This document shows positions 1-8,879 of a DNA stretch of 64,000 bases, piece after piece. Position 1 is the stretch's first letter, and the number at the start of each line of letters is the position of its first letter. This stretch comes from an uncultured Pseudoteredinibacter sp. (GTDB lineage: Bacteria > Pseudomonadota > Gammaproteobacteria > Pseudomonadales > Cellvibrionaceae), in the NCBI RefSeq assembly GCF_947502065.1, contig NZ_CANMYE010000002.1, forward strand, positions 310,001 to 374,000. Direction: 5' to 3'. Below the pieces are notes generated by a model. That model made no database searches and was not told the origin of the DNA. It saw nothing but the letters and a program-made list of their open reading frames with translations. The position numbers and the translations under genes were made by a program.

Positions 1-1
1 A

Positions 2-436
2 CGCTGGCAGCGCTGTCACATTAAATCTACCGCTTTGCTGGGCAATGTAATGCACTTTCAACATGGCTTTAGCAGCGGGCAAAATGAAACCTTGCTGTAC
101 AACGCCAAGGGCGAGCTAACTGAAGCCAGTGCCTGTAATGCCTACATCGTTAAAGACGGGGTTATTGCGACACCACCGCTGGATAATCAAATCTTACCTG
201 GCATTACCCGCTTAATGCTCTTGGATATTTTACGCAAACACAGCGATATTACCGTTGAAGAACGTATTATCACAATGGACGAAGTAGCCAACGCCGATGA
301 AGTATGGATCAGTAGCTCCAGCAAAGAAGTTGCGGCTGTTGTTGAAGTGGACGGCAAAGCCGTTGGCGATGGTAAAGTCGGCCCGGTTTGGGAAGCTGCC
401 CAAGCGCTATATAGTGCCCACAAGCACGACTATTAA
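2..436 (+). CDS. D-amino acid (D-alanine) aminotransferase, C-terminal part
   Basis: The reading frame is open from the window edge, so only the last ~144 residues are visible. This is a fold-type IV PLP aminotransferase. It begins just before C-H-I-K-S, whose lysine matches the PLP-binding lysine of D-alanine aminotransferases, and continues through E-L-T-E-A-S-A-C-N, matching the TEGSxSN cofactor-binding stretch. Family members interconvert D-alanine and 2-oxo acids; branched-chain aminotransferases share the fold, but the CxIKS block and the adjacent alanine racemase gene favour D-amino acids. A G-U containing hairpin with a CTAA loop (454-481) lies between it and alr but has no T-tract. 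Confidence 0.85.
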   Translation, partial: RWQRCHIKSTALLGNVMHFQHGFSSGQNETLLYNAKGELTEASACNAYIVKDGVIATPPLDNQILPGITRLMLLDILRKHSDITVEERIITMDEVANADEVWISSSSKEVAAVVEVDGKAVGDGKVGPVWEAAQALYSAHKHDY

Positions 437-535
437 TATAGTTAGTGTTGAATGTGCTTTAGCGGCTAACCGTTAAAGCACTAATGGAACGAAATAGAAA
501 CACACAGAAAGAAATAAAGAATACTCGGATTTATT

Positions 536-1630
536 ATGAGTCGCCCCTGTCACGCCCGTATCGATCTAGCAGCGCTGCGCCACAACTATCAGCTGGCCTG
601 CGATCTTGCGCCGGCCGCCCAAGCTGTCGCCGTTGTCAAAGCCAATGCCTATGGTCACGGTGCTATAGCTGCTGCCAAAGCACTTGAGCCCTTGGCACCT
701 GTGCTTGGGGTAGCGTGCATAGAAGAGGCTTTAGAGCTTCGTGATGCAGGCATTAAAAAACCGATTCTTCTATTAGAGGGTATTTTCAGCGCCGATGAAG
801 TTAGCATTGCCAGCGAGCAAAACTTCTATTTGATGGTAGAAAACCTTGAGCAGGTTCAAGCTATCATTCAAGCCAATGTTAGCCAGCCACTGCATTGTTG
901 GTTAAAAGTCGATACCGGCATGCATCGTTTGGGATTACTGCCGGAACAAGCCGACGGCGCCCTAAGCATTTTAAAAGCCAGCGATAATGTACACAGCGAT
1001 ATTATTATTGCCAGCCACTTTGCCAGCGCCGATGAATTGGATAACCCAAGCAATCAAGCTCAGCTCGAATGTTTTGATCATTTAATTGCTCAAAGTGAAC
1101 AAACCAAAGGCCTTGCCCAAAGCCTTGCTAATTCAGCTTGCGTACTCGGCCACCCTCAAGCTCATCGCCAATGGCTTCGCCCTGGCTTTATGTTATATGG
1201 TGCTTCACCTTTTACGGTGCCCCATACAAATGCCGATAAACTAAAACCTGTCATGAGCCTAGTGAGCGAAGTGATTTCGGTTCGTCCAATTAAGGCAGGG
1301 GAACGCGTTGGTTACGGTGGCAAGTGGCAAGCAGAGCGCGATAGCCTAATTGCCACCATCGCCTGCGGTTACGGCGACGGATACCCACGTCACGCCCCCA
1401 GCGGCACGCCTGTATTAATTGACGGACAAGAAGCACCGCTAGTTGGCCGTGTCTCTATGGACATGATCACGGTAGATATCACCGAACTTAAAGATATTGC
1501 CATAGGCTGCACAGCCGAAATGTGGGGGCAAAATCTTTGCGTTAATCGTATTGCAGATGCCGCAGGCACTATTGGCTATGAGCTGTTAACACGCATGCCA
1601 GCTAGGCCTCTTCGAGTATATAGCGAATAG
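536..1630 (+). CDS. alr: Alanine racemase
   Basis: A 364-residue PLP enzyme of fold type III that interconverts L- and D-alanine for peptidoglycan. The N-terminal barrel carries A-V-V-K-A-N-A-Y-G-H-G, with the PLP lysine at residue 35. The C-terminal domain carries the catalytic tyrosine in R-V-G-Y-G-G-K-W and the conserved A-C-G-Y-G-D-G-Y-P-R and R-V-S-M-D-M blocks. Length is normal for the family. It lies 99 bases downstream of the D-amino acid aminotransferase gene on the same strand, a natural partnership for D-alanine pools. The start at 536 gives the usual N-terminus (M-S-R-P, A-R-I-D-L); its ribosome site is weak. Confidence 0.96.
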   Translation: MSRPCHARIDLAALRHNYQLACDLAPAAQAVAVVKANAYGHGAIAAAKALEPLAPVLGVACIEEALELRDAGIKKPILLLEGIFSADEVSIASEQNFYLMVENLEQVQAIIQANVSQPLHCWLKVDTGMHRLGLLPEQADGALSILKASDNVHSDIIIASHFASADELDNPSNQAQLECFDHLIAQSEQTKGLAQSLANSACVLGHPQAHRQWLRPGFMLYGASPFTVPHTNADKLKPVMSLVSEVISVRPIKAGERVGYGGKWQAERDSLIATIACGYGDGYPRHAPSGTPVLIDGQEAPLVGRVSMDMITVDITELKDIAIGCTAEMWGQNLCVNRIADAAGTIGYELLTRMPARPLRVYSE

Positions 1631-1672
1631 GCCTGCCGGCTTAGGCGTTGATTGCCACAAGCAAGCGCTGAA

Positions 1673-2431
1673 TTAAGGCTGCTGCGCTGTTGCCGCTAAG
1701 ACGATCTCACGAACACATACATTTTGTGGCATGTGATAAGCAAACAAAATACTGTTTGCAACATCTTCTGCGCTTAGTACATTACCCATTTGTGTTTTCC
1801 AAGCTTTATAGCCATCAATAATCTCTTGGGAACTGGTATGCGATAGCAGCTCAGTTTCAACGGCGCCCGGAGCGATAGTAATGACTCGCACATTGCTATC
1901 GGCTACTTCTTCTCGAATATTCTCAGTGAGCCCATGTACGGCAAACTTTGTACCGCAATAAGCCGCATGATTAGCAAAGGTTTTACGCCCTGCAATTGAG
2001 CTAATATTCACAATAGTACCGCGATTATTAGCCTTCATATCTGTAAGCACGGCCTGCATACCATTGAGCAAACCTAAAACATTCACCTCAAACATCTGCT
2101 GCCACTCACTGGCCTGCTGGTTCGCCACATCGCCAAGCAACATAACACCCGCATTGTTAACAAGCAGATCTACCGGGCCAAATTTTTCCACAGCTTTGGC
2201 GATGGCCGCTTGCAGCCCCGACTGATCAGTAACATCTACCTTGGCACATAGGCAGTTTTTTAAGCCCAGAGCCTCCAAACGCTCCACTCGGCGCGCCAGT
2301 AACAACAGGGGGTGCCCTGCTGCGCTTATCTTTTTGGCCAAGGCCGCCCCAATGCCGGAGCTAGCGCCTGTAATCACCACTAAGCCTTTTTGATCCGCTG
2401 CTGTTACACTATTACTTAGCTTATCTGTCAT
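1673..2431 (-). CDS. SDR family NAD(P)-dependent oxidoreductase
   Basis: A classical short-chain dehydrogenase of 252 residues. It has the Rossmann motif T-G-A-S-S-G-I-G near residue 22, N-N-A-G-V near residue 92, a catalytic serine in N-I-S-S-I-A-G-R and Y-C-G-T-K providing the Tyr/Lys pair. Substrate cannot be read from sequence; it resembles the YdfG/serine 3-dehydrogenase-like branch. It converges with alr, and its start faces a divergently transcribed LysR gene across 179 bases, so that regulator is a candidate controller. Confidence 0.9.
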   Translation of the reverse strand: MTDKLSNSVTAADQKGLVVITGASSGIGAALAKKISAAGHPLLLLARRVERLEALGLKNCLCAKVDVTDQSGLQAAIAKAVEKFGPVDLLVNNAGVMLLGDVANQQASEWQQMFEVNVLGLLNGMQAVLTDMKANNRGTIVNISSIAGRKTFANHAAYCGTKFAVHGLTENIREEVADSNVRVITIAPGAVETELLSHTSSQEIIDGYKAWKTQMGNVLSAEDVANSILFAYHMPQNVCVREIVLAATAQQP

Positions 2432-2610
2432 TTTCTTGCCCTCTTGAATTACTTGTTTGCTTTATTCAACATGGGGCTAACTGTAAATAAGCTGGGCCTT
2501 GGGATATATATAGCGCCTGGAACAGCATTATTTCCAAACAAGAAACAATGCGCTGGAAGGAAGAAATAAACAGACTAGCCAAGCCACCACCGGTTTAGAG
2601 CACAGCAGCG

Positions 2611-3513
2611 ATGATCCCTAAAGATATAAGCCTAAGCGATATACGCACATTTGTAGTTTTGGCAGAGGCCGGCAGTTTTACCAAAGCGGCTGAACAGCTT
2701 GGCTGTGGCCGCCCTCAAATATCGAAACAGCTGGCGCAATTAGAAGACAGCCTGGGCTTGAGTTTATTGATTCGCACCACTCGCAGCCAACAGCTTACCG
2801 AACAGGGGCAGCTATTTTACCAACAATGCCAACAAGCATTGCTGGATATAGAGCAAGTCATCGAAAAACTACAGGATTCACGCGATAAGCTGCATGGCCA
2901 TCTTCATATCAACTCCGTGGGTGGCCCCATCGGAGAAGATATTATCGCCCCCATGGTTAATCAATTCCTAGGGCAGCACCCAGAAATTAAAATCGAGCTA
3001 GATTTTAGCAGCCCAAGAGTTGACTTAATTCAGGAGCAATATGATTTTGTTTTTCGTATGGGCGAGCTGGAAGATTCTTCACTGATTGCTCGTAAGCTCT
3101 GCGATTTAAATATATCGCTTTATTGCAGCCCCAGTTATGCCCAGCAGTATGGCCAGCCGCAAACGCCGGATGAACTTTCACAGCATCGCTGTATTACCGG
3201 CAGTGTTCAGCAATGGTCTTTCAAAAACCCAGCTAGCAATAAGACAGAAGGCTTTAACATTGACGGACAACTGCAATGCAAAAACGGACGTGTCATGTTA
3301 ACTTCGGCCATTGCTGGCAATGGCATTATTCGTGTGCCTGAGCTGTATTGCCAAAAGGAAGTCAAAGAAGGCAAGCTTATCCCTTTACTTCAAGACTGGC
3401 GTTTAGTGGCCACACCGCTTTACTTGATTTACGTAAAGCAGAAAAACTCGGCTGCTCGAATTCAGGCTTTTAAGGATTTTGTTATTGAGAGTTTTGAGGA
3501 GTTTAGACCTTAA
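2611..3513 (+). CDS. LysR family transcriptional regulator
   Basis: A 300-residue LysR protein: an N-terminal winged helix-turn-helix (L-S-D-I-R-T-F-V-V-L-A-E-A-G-S-F-T-K-A-A-E-Q-L at residues 8-30) followed by a periplasmic-binding-protein-like effector domain. The effector domain is of the type seen in DhcR/AaeR-like proteins (V-G-G-P-I-G ... F-D-F-V-F-R-M-G). It is divergent from the SDR gene, the usual arrangement for a LysR regulator and its target; the effector is unknown. Confidence 0.9.
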   Translation: MIPKDISLSDIRTFVVLAEAGSFTKAAEQLGCGRPQISKQLAQLEDSLGLSLLIRTTRSQQLTEQGQLFYQQCQQALLDIEQVIEKLQDSRDKLHGHLHINSVGGPIGEDIIAPMVNQFLGQHPEIKIELDFSSPRVDLIQEQYDFVFRMGELEDSSLIARKLCDLNISLYCSPSYAQQYGQPQTPDELSQHRCITGSVQQWSFKNPASNKTEGFNIDGQLQCKNGRVMLTSAIAGNGIIRVPELYCQKEVKEGKLIPLLQDWRLVATPLYLIYVKQKNSAARIQAFKDFVIESFEEFRP

Positions 3514-3624
3514 CCCCGGTCATTACACAAGGGGAGTTTTGGTCACAGCAAAGCCATCCAGCCATGACTGAAATACCTGAGCAACGTTCGAAAAAACAAT
3601 AATCAGGCATCGCAGCAATTGGCT

Positions 3625-4800
3625 TCACCAAAGCTCTAAATAGATTTCTTTCATTTCGCCTTCGCTTGGAACACGAGGATTATTACCCGGAGAGCCCGAA
3701 GCCAAAGCCTGCTCAGCCATGATATCCAGCTTATTCATAAACTGGTCTTTGTTGATACCAAATTCTGCAGGGCTTGGCACTAACAGTTCTTTGTTTAAAG
3801 CTTCTAACCACAACAGCAATGCATCACAAGCACTTTGTTCGTCAGTTTCTTCACTAACGATCGCCATTGCCTTTGCGCAATGGGCATAGCGCTCGACGGC
3901 GGCTGGAATAGAATATTTAGTCACGGCCGGTAACAACATGGCATTGCTCATACCGTGGGGCACATGAAAGTGGGCACCTATTGGCCGACTCATACCGTGC
4001 ACCAAAGCCACCGAAGCATTGGAAAAAGCTATGCCCGCTAGATGTGAGCCTAGCATTAATTCTTCACGCGCTTTCTCATTATTGCCATCATGAAATGCGC
4101 TGCGCAAGTTAGGTGCTATTAGCTTCATTGCAGCCAAGGCTTGTTGATCACTAAAGTCGTTGGCGCGCTTTGAAACATAAGCCTCAATAGCATGAGTTAA
4201 GGCATCAATACCGGTATCCGCCGTTACTCGCGCCGGTACGGTGAGGCTAAGTTTGTAATCGACGATTGCCGCTTGGGGCAAAAACGCCAAGCCTTTGCAA
4301 AGCATCTTCTCGTCACTATCGGCATCGGTAATGATAGTAAATTGAGTGGCTTCAGAGCCCGTACCTGCCGTCGTTGGAATAGCCACAAGAGGCAAACCAG
4401 GCTGATCACAAATGGCGGGCACTTTGTAATCGCTCATACGCCCACCTTTTGCCGCGAGATAGGCAATGGCTTTAGCACTATCAATTGCACTGCCGCCACC
4501 TAAGGCAATAACTCCATCATAGCTACCCTCTGCCATTGCCCTTATGGCTGGCTGCAAAGAATCCTCGGTCGGCTCAGGCATCACATCGCTAAACACATCA
4601 CTATCAGTAAGCTCCACCCCGGCATTAGTACAGGCCTGCTGCACTTTTGCCTGCACGCCGATATCGCGCATTAATCTATCGCAAATCATATAGGGGCGCT
4701 GGCTACCTAAACTGCGCAAAACTTCAGGTAGTTTATTTAGACTATCACCGCCTAGTTCTATCAAGCGCGGCAGTGAGATACGGGCTATTGCTGTGTTCAT
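3625..4800 (-). CDS. Iron-containing alcohol dehydrogenase
   Basis: A group III (Fe-dependent) alcohol dehydrogenase of 391 residues. The NAD-binding half has G-G-G-S-A-I-D-S-A-K and T-T-A-G-T-G-S-E. The metal-binding half has D-T-G-I-D-A-L-T-H-A-I-E-A and V-H-G-M-S-R-P-I-G-A-H-F-H-V-P-H-G, which supply the Asp and three His ligands. All metal ligands are present, so it should be active on an alcohol/aldehyde pair; the substrate cannot be predicted. It converges with the upstream LysR gene; no clear terminator lies in the 111-base gap. Confidence 0.92.
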   Translation of the reverse strand: MNTAIARISLPRLIELGGDSLNKLPEVLRSLGSQRPYMICDRLMRDIGVQAKVQQACTNAGVELTDSDVFSDVMPEPTEDSLQPAIRAMAEGSYDGVIALGGGSAIDSAKAIAYLAAKGGRMSDYKVPAICDQPGLPLVAIPTTAGTGSEATQFTIITDADSDEKMLCKGLAFLPQAAIVDYKLSLTVPARVTADTGIDALTHAIEAYVSKRANDFSDQQALAAMKLIAPNLRSAFHDGNNEKAREELMLGSHLAGIAFSNASVALVHGMSRPIGAHFHVPHGMSNAMLLPAVTKYSIPAAVERYAHCAKAMAIVSEETDEQSACDALLLWLEALNKELLVPSPAEFGINKDQFMNKLDIMAEQALASGSPGNNPRVPSEGEMKEIYLELW

Positions 4801-4890
4801 TATTTTTTCTTGGTTTGATGTGTGAGCTGATCATCCTGACAAATGACGGCGAGGCATGCAAGCCGTGACAGATATCCGTAGAATAGCCAT

Positions 4891-5292
4891 ATGAATTCTC
4901 AAACAACGATTAAAATTTACTACTGGCTAAGCCCGCTTTTTCTTATCAGCTTCGCGCTGTGGGGCTCAGATATTCGCATCAATATCCCCGGCGCCAGCCC
5001 TAGCCTGCACTATTTGTACTTAGCGGCCTGTTTTGTAGTACCCAGCCTCTTACTTAAACGCCCCACCATGCGAGCCCTCTTTGCCTTAGGTGAAAGTGCT
5101 TTAAACATTTTTTTGCTGCTTTACGGTGTGTTACTACGCTATTTGGAGTACATCGATATCGCCAGCCAAGGTGGGCAAGCCTTAACCGTAATGAGCCGGG
5201 GTGACATGCTGCACTTTATGATGGCGGCGGTTATTTTAGGCATGGGGTTTTATGGGAATCCGTTGGTTAAAGAACATCAAAACAGCGTTTAG
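4891..5292 (+). CDS. Small integral membrane protein of unknown function
   Basis: A 133-residue hydrophobic protein with about four predicted membrane segments (near residues 10-25, 38-55, 65-85 and 105-122). I do not recognise a family. It is divergent from the iron alcohol dehydrogenase gene (90-base gap) and is followed by a hairpin-rich non-coding region. Codon use resembles the surrounding genes, so it is probably real. Confidence 0.6.
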   Translation: MNSQTTIKIYYWLSPLFLISFALWGSDIRINIPGASPSLHYLYLAACFVVPSLLLKRPTMRALFALGESALNIFLLLYGVLLRYLEYIDIASQGGQALTVMSRGDMLHFMMAAVILGMGFYGNPLVKEHQNSV

Positions 5293-5432
5293 TATTTTTG
5301 ATGGTAACCTCGAGCCGACGAGAGCATTTGTGTAAAAGCATTCTTAAACTCCAAAAACTTAAAGTTACCGAGCATACAAGACTCCAAGCTACAGCCTCCG
5401 AAGTATTGGTAGGGGTATACAAGGTCAAAACC

Positions 5433-5524
5433 TTCAAAAACAAGGATGTTTTTGGAGAGCCCCCATGACCAATTCGCTTGGAGCGAATTTGGGCTTGGCC
5501 GAAGGCTGAGCACCTGGATGGTGC
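5433..5524 (+). repeat. Intergenic element with three GGA-loop hairpins
   Basis: The 394 bases between the membrane protein and yebG contain no convincing gene. They hold three perfect small hairpins whose loops all contain GGA: stem 5435-5441/5448-5454 with loop AAGGAT, stem 5471-5477/5483-5489 with loop TTGGA, and stem 5510-5514/5520-5524 with loop TGGAT. The first reads ACAAGGATGT across loop and closing pairs, matching the known CsrA/RsmA binding consensus (ACARGGAUGU core). It resembles dispersed hairpin elements of marine gammaproteobacteria. A 62-codon frame at 5478-5666 through it is not credible as a gene. Confidence 0.6.
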
Positions 5525-5645
5525 GAATCCATGGGTTTACGGCGAGTTTTGGATACGGTTCCCACCATCAAGGCCGTTCGAAGCCACCTTGCAAATCAAA
5601 CTAAAAACCAAAGTCCCAACATCAACACTTGCAACCAGCCAAATA

Positions 5646-5665
5646 TACTGTATATTTAACCAGTA
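5646..5665 (+). promoter_or_regulatory. LexA (SOS) box of yebG
   Basis: TACTGTATATTTAACCAGTA has the CTG-N10-CAG core, an AT-rich centre and flanking TA...TA symmetry of the gammaproteobacterial LexA operator. It ends 21 bases before the yebG start and overlaps the -10 hexamer TATATT (5651-5656) of a plausible promoter with -35 TTGCAA (5629-5634). LexA binding would therefore block transcription until DNA damage. Confidence 0.9.
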
Positions 5666-5686
5666 ATTGATACAGGAGATTGGCTC

Positions 5687-5968
5687 ATGGCTGTAGTAGC
5701 TGTTTGGAAGTGTGACCGAGACGGAAAGATGTTTGAAAACAAAAAAGATGCGGAAGAACACGACAAAATGTTGGAGTTGGCAGCGAACATTACTACGCTG
5801 CTAGAAAACCATATCGACGGTCTAGATGAAAATACCAGCGAGGCCATAGGCTTACTGCTTGCCGAGCGTCGCGATGCCCTTGCTAAAGCCTGTAAGGGCA
5901 AACCTGATGTACTGCTAGAAGAGCCGGCTCAGGAAGACAACGTAACACCTCTAACGGCACAAGCTTAA
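5687..5968 (+). CDS. yebG: YebG family SOS-induced protein
   Basis: A 93-residue protein matching the YebG family along its length: M-A-V-x-x-x-W at the start, the K-K-x-A-x-x-x-D-K-M-L-E-L-A block near residues 23-35, and L-A-E-R-R-D-x-L near residue 62, followed by an acidic tail. YebG is a conserved DNA-damage-inducible protein of unclear biochemical role in gammaproteobacteria. The LexA box directly upstream independently supports this call. The start is set by the AGGAG ribosome site at 5674-5678. Confidence 0.93.
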   Translation: MAVVAVWKCDRDGKMFENKKDAEEHDKMLELAANITTLLENHIDGLDENTSEAIGLLLAERRDALAKACKGKPDVLLEEPAQEDNVTPLTAQA

Positions 5969-6045
5969 CTCTTGAACTAGCGCCCGGCTTTCCCCTGCGG
6001 CCTTTTGGCTCCTCGGGTGCTATTCAAGTACTTGTTGCTGTTTTA

Positions 6046-6076
6046 GTACCCACCTCCCCCGGTGGGTACGTTTTTT
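6046..6076 (+). terminator. Rho-independent terminator after yebG
   Basis: A 9-bp perfect GC-rich stem (6046-6054 with 6061-6069), a 6-base loop, and a run of six T. It is correctly placed 77 bases after the yebG stop and faces the convergent amine oxidase gene. Confidence 0.88.
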
Positions 6077-6103
6077 CATGGTCGCTGTTATTGGGGATCG
6101 CTG

Positions 6104-7828
6104 CTATTGAAGCTCGCCTTCTTTGTCCAGCGCTATTGCTTCAAAGTCTTCCGCTTTTGGAGGTTTTTCTTGTTCTTGTTTTGCTTCTAGAACTGGAGTC
6201 TTTTCACCCTGCTCTAGATTAATCTTCGCCTCATGATCGCTTATTTTTTTAGGGGTATCCTCAGCGAAAGGCTCACTTAAATCACCTTGCTCTTTAAACT
6301 CTGGTAAAGTCTTAGCAGGCAATGGCTTGACGCCTGGGTTTAAATTTTTATGAATTTTCGCCGCTTCACGTAAGCCCGATAAATAAGCACCATGCACAGT
6401 CGATGGAAACTCACTGTGGCTAGCCTCACCAGCAAAATAAATTAAACCTTCATTTTCCGCCAATATCTGACGGTGCTCTGGGCGCCCACCTTGACGAAGA
6501 TAACTGTATGCTCCTAAAGAGAAAGGATCATTTTGCCAACGGCTGATATAGCTTTTAACAGGATCAGGAATCTCATCGCCATACATCCCCCGCAAAGCCA
6601 ACATCGCTTCCTCGACAATTTCCGCATCACTGCCCGCTTCCAACTGAGTGGCCGTACTTAAAGCCAAAAGATAAGGCTGCTGGCTGACGTGATGGACATT
6701 AAGCCAAAGGCTAAAACGATCTTTTTCTGGGCTTACCCGAAGAAAAGCTTGCTCATCATCCCAAAAAACTTCTGGGAACTTTAACCATACTTTATTGAGA
6801 TGCCCCATCCCCAAAAGAGTAATGGCGTCGCGCTTGCGGGCGCTAAGCTCTGGACTAAAACGAATCTTGCCAGCCTGCAAAATAGATACTGGCACAGTTA
6901 TCAAAACACGTTTAGCTCGCATGAGTTGAGTTTGGCCCTGATAGCTGTAACTAATCTCTACAGAGTCTTCCAGCTGCTGCACAGCATTAACCTGTCGGGC
7001 TAACTGCACATCCACATTTTTACTCAATGGATCAAGAATGGCTTGAAAGCCGCCCAATGGAATAGGATCACCGCCACGATAGTCCTCGCCATCCATCTCC
7101 GACTGAACAGATAACTCTGCAGCATCGGCGGCCCAATCTTGTTCATACATAAAATTAATGAACAGATTATGCAAATCATCACTGACAAAACCCAGATCGC
7201 CCGACTTTTGGGCGTCGTCCATCAGCATCTGCATGCTGGCATTTGGTTCACGCTCTAAGTATTGCTCAATGTACTTCGCCACCACCTCATACCAGCGATC
7301 CGAGAGGTCTTCGGTATCTTCAATCTCCTCACCGTATTCGTCGTAGCTAAGGCTATCTCCCCAGTCCGTAGGCTTGCTTAAACGATGCCCTTGCTGTTTC
7401 GCTAATGCGACTAAGGGATTATCGCTTTGGCCATGCAGCCAATTGGCGCCTATCTCAATAGCTTGCTCACCGTCATAAAGCGTATGAACACGCCCCCCGA
7501 TACGCTCACGCGCTTCTAACATAGCAACCTTATAACCCAGTGATTGAAGCTCGCTGGCTGCACCAAGGCCGGCAGCACCAGCGCCAACAACAATGATATC
7601 GGCATCAAAATTCATAGTCTTGGCCCGTAATTCACTATGGGAATCGATGGACAGTGCTGGCCCCTGCGCAAAGAGCAAGCTCGAGCTAAATGACAGTACA
7701 AAAGAAACAGTAAGCACAAAAGGGGAAAGCTGGCGAGACACCAGACGAAAAGATAGGAGAAGTAGTAAGCGAGCTAACACCCCATGCGCCAAGCAAGAAA
7801 AGCCCCGACAGCTCGTGGAAAACATCAT
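6104..7828 (-). CDS. Flavin-containing amine oxidase (polyamine/monoamine oxidase family), exported or anchored
   Basis: A 574-residue FAD-dependent amine oxidase. After a hydrophobic N-terminal segment (about residues 20-52, signal or anchor) comes the FAD-binding motif V-G-A-G-A-A-G-L-G with A-R-E-R-I-G-G-R-V-H downstream. The second FAD site F-A-G-E-A-S-H-S-E-F-P-S-T-V-H-G-A-Y is near the C-terminus. Family members oxidise polyamines or aromatic amines and release H2O2. The last ~75 residues are a charged Lys/Glu/Pro-rich tail not usual in the family. It is last in a leftward cluster, 60 bases after the HupE-like gene. Confidence 0.88.
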   Translation of the reverse strand: MMFSTSCRGFSCLAHGVLARLLLLLSFRLVSRQLSPFVLTVSFVLSFSSSLLFAQGPALSIDSHSELRAKTMNFDADIIVVGAGAAGLGAASELQSLGYKVAMLEARERIGGRVHTLYDGEQAIEIGANWLHGQSDNPLVALAKQQGHRLSKPTDWGDSLSYDEYGEEIEDTEDLSDRWYEVVAKYIEQYLEREPNASMQMLMDDAQKSGDLGFVSDDLHNLFINFMYEQDWAADAAELSVQSEMDGEDYRGGDPIPLGGFQAILDPLSKNVDVQLARQVNAVQQLEDSVEISYSYQGQTQLMRAKRVLITVPVSILQAGKIRFSPELSARKRDAITLLGMGHLNKVWLKFPEVFWDDEQAFLRVSPEKDRFSLWLNVHHVSQQPYLLALSTATQLEAGSDAEIVEEAMLALRGMYGDEIPDPVKSYISRWQNDPFSLGAYSYLRQGGRPEHRQILAENEGLIYFAGEASHSEFPSTVHGAYLSGLREAAKIHKNLNPGVKPLPAKTLPEFKEQGDLSEPFAEDTPKKISDHEAKINLEQGEKTPVLEAKQEQEKPPKAEDFEAIALDKEGELQ

Positions 7829-7888
7829 TGCAGGAACCTCGCTTAAAGTGATTATGGGGCAGGCCCGAGGGCCTAATCACCCCGAAAA

Positions 7889-8878
7889 TCAAAAGCCTGC
7901 AATACGTTCAAAAAACCAAAAACTCGCCAATACGCCGACTGCACAGGCGCTAAAATACTGCCCCTTCTGGTGCAAAAGGGCCATATCGGTAAATACCCTT
8001 CGCAATAGTGCAAAGGCGAAAGCTGCAATACAGACAAAGAAGAGCTGCCCGAGTTCGACGCCGATATTAAAAAACAACAGCGCCACTGGCAACTCGGTTT
8101 GCGGCAGGCCTATATCAGCTAGCACTGCGGCAAAGCCAAAACCATGCAATAAACCGAAGCTACTGGCAACAAATACTGGCTGGCGCCAAGTTAAGGTATC
8201 ACGGCGATTTAGCACCAATTCTCTCGCTAAAAAGATGATGCTTAAGGCGATAACCGCCTCAATAGCTGGCACCGGCAAGCTCACAATACCCAAGGCCGCA
8301 GCTGCTAAGGTGATTGAATGCGCAATTGTAAAGCCGGTTACCGTAATCAAAATACGGCGCCAACCACCCGCAATAAAAACAAGGCAAGCCAGAAACAATA
8401 AATGATCCAATCCAATTAGGATATGCTCAATGCCCAGTATGGTGTAATCCTTAGCTAGCAGCCAGCGCTCCTCTAAGGCCGGAACCTGCCAGGATATTTG
8501 TTTTGGCCCAAGCCGAGCATTATGTACTTGGCCGTTACTGCGCTCTAAGCGAATTAGGCTGGAAATCGACGGGTTTGCCAAAGGGTAGACAATGTTGAGT
8601 TCAGCCCCTTCAATCCCTTCACTACAACTAAAAGGCTTTCGCAGAGCCGTCTTTGCTTGCTGATACTGACAAAAGCTTGGCAGCTCAATACGAGGGCGAT
8701 TAAAGCTAGGCACCGATGCAGGCACTCGGGCACGCAGCTCAAATTGCCCCGGCTCACTCTCACGGATATCGATATAAAAAGGGCGGCTTTCGTGGGCCTG
8801 CACTTGCCAGCTAATAAGGGCCACAAGTGCCAGCAGGCCAGAAAGCAAGATAGCTTTAAAAGTCATTACAGCAGGCAT
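7889..8878 (-). CDS. HupE/UreJ family integral membrane protein
   Basis: A 329-residue protein: signal peptide (residues ~5-28), ~135-residue periplasmic domain, then six predicted membrane helices carrying H-I-L-I-G-L-D-H-L-L-F and F-G-L-L-H-G-F-G-F-A. These histidine-rich motifs define the HupE/UreJ family, whose members are linked to nickel or other metal transport; the long N-terminal periplasmic domain marks the second HupE/UreJ subfamily. Its start lies 1-2 bases past the stop of the upstream PPIase gene, so the two are probably co-translated. Confidence 0.85.
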   Translation of the reverse strand: MPAVMTFKAILLSGLLALVALISWQVQAHESRPFYIDIRESEPGQFELRARVPASVPSFNRPRIELPSFCQYQQAKTALRKPFSCSEGIEGAELNIVYPLANPSISSLIRLERSNGQVHNARLGPKQISWQVPALEERWLLAKDYTILGIEHILIGLDHLLFLACLVFIAGGWRRILITVTGFTIAHSITLAAAALGIVSLPVPAIEAVIALSIIFLARELVLNRRDTLTWRQPVFVASSFGLLHGFGFAAVLADIGLPQTELPVALLFFNIGVELGQLFFVCIAAFAFALLRRVFTDMALLHQKGQYFSACAVGVLASFWFFERIAGF

Positions 8879-8879
8879 A

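Noticed and set aside
454..481. Terminator between the aminotransferase and alr genes
   Set aside because: A good 12-bp hairpin with one G-U pair is present, but no T-tract follows, so it was mentioned only as a hairpin.
484..687. Short ORF before alr
   Set aside because: It overlaps alr in another frame and has no homology signal; the alr start at 536 is well supported.
5293..5645. tRNA or other cloverleaf RNA
   Set aside because: Several hairpins occur but no acceptor stem, anticodon arm spacing or T-loop sequence.
5478..5666. 62-codon ORF upstream of yebG
   Set aside because: It runs through the hairpin element and the LexA box, overlaps the promoter, and lacks a ribosome site.
7593..8405. 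270-codon rightward ORF
   Set aside because: It is antisense to the start of the amine oxidase and most of the HupE-like gene, has low-complexity Lys/Ser/Thr composition and no family signature.
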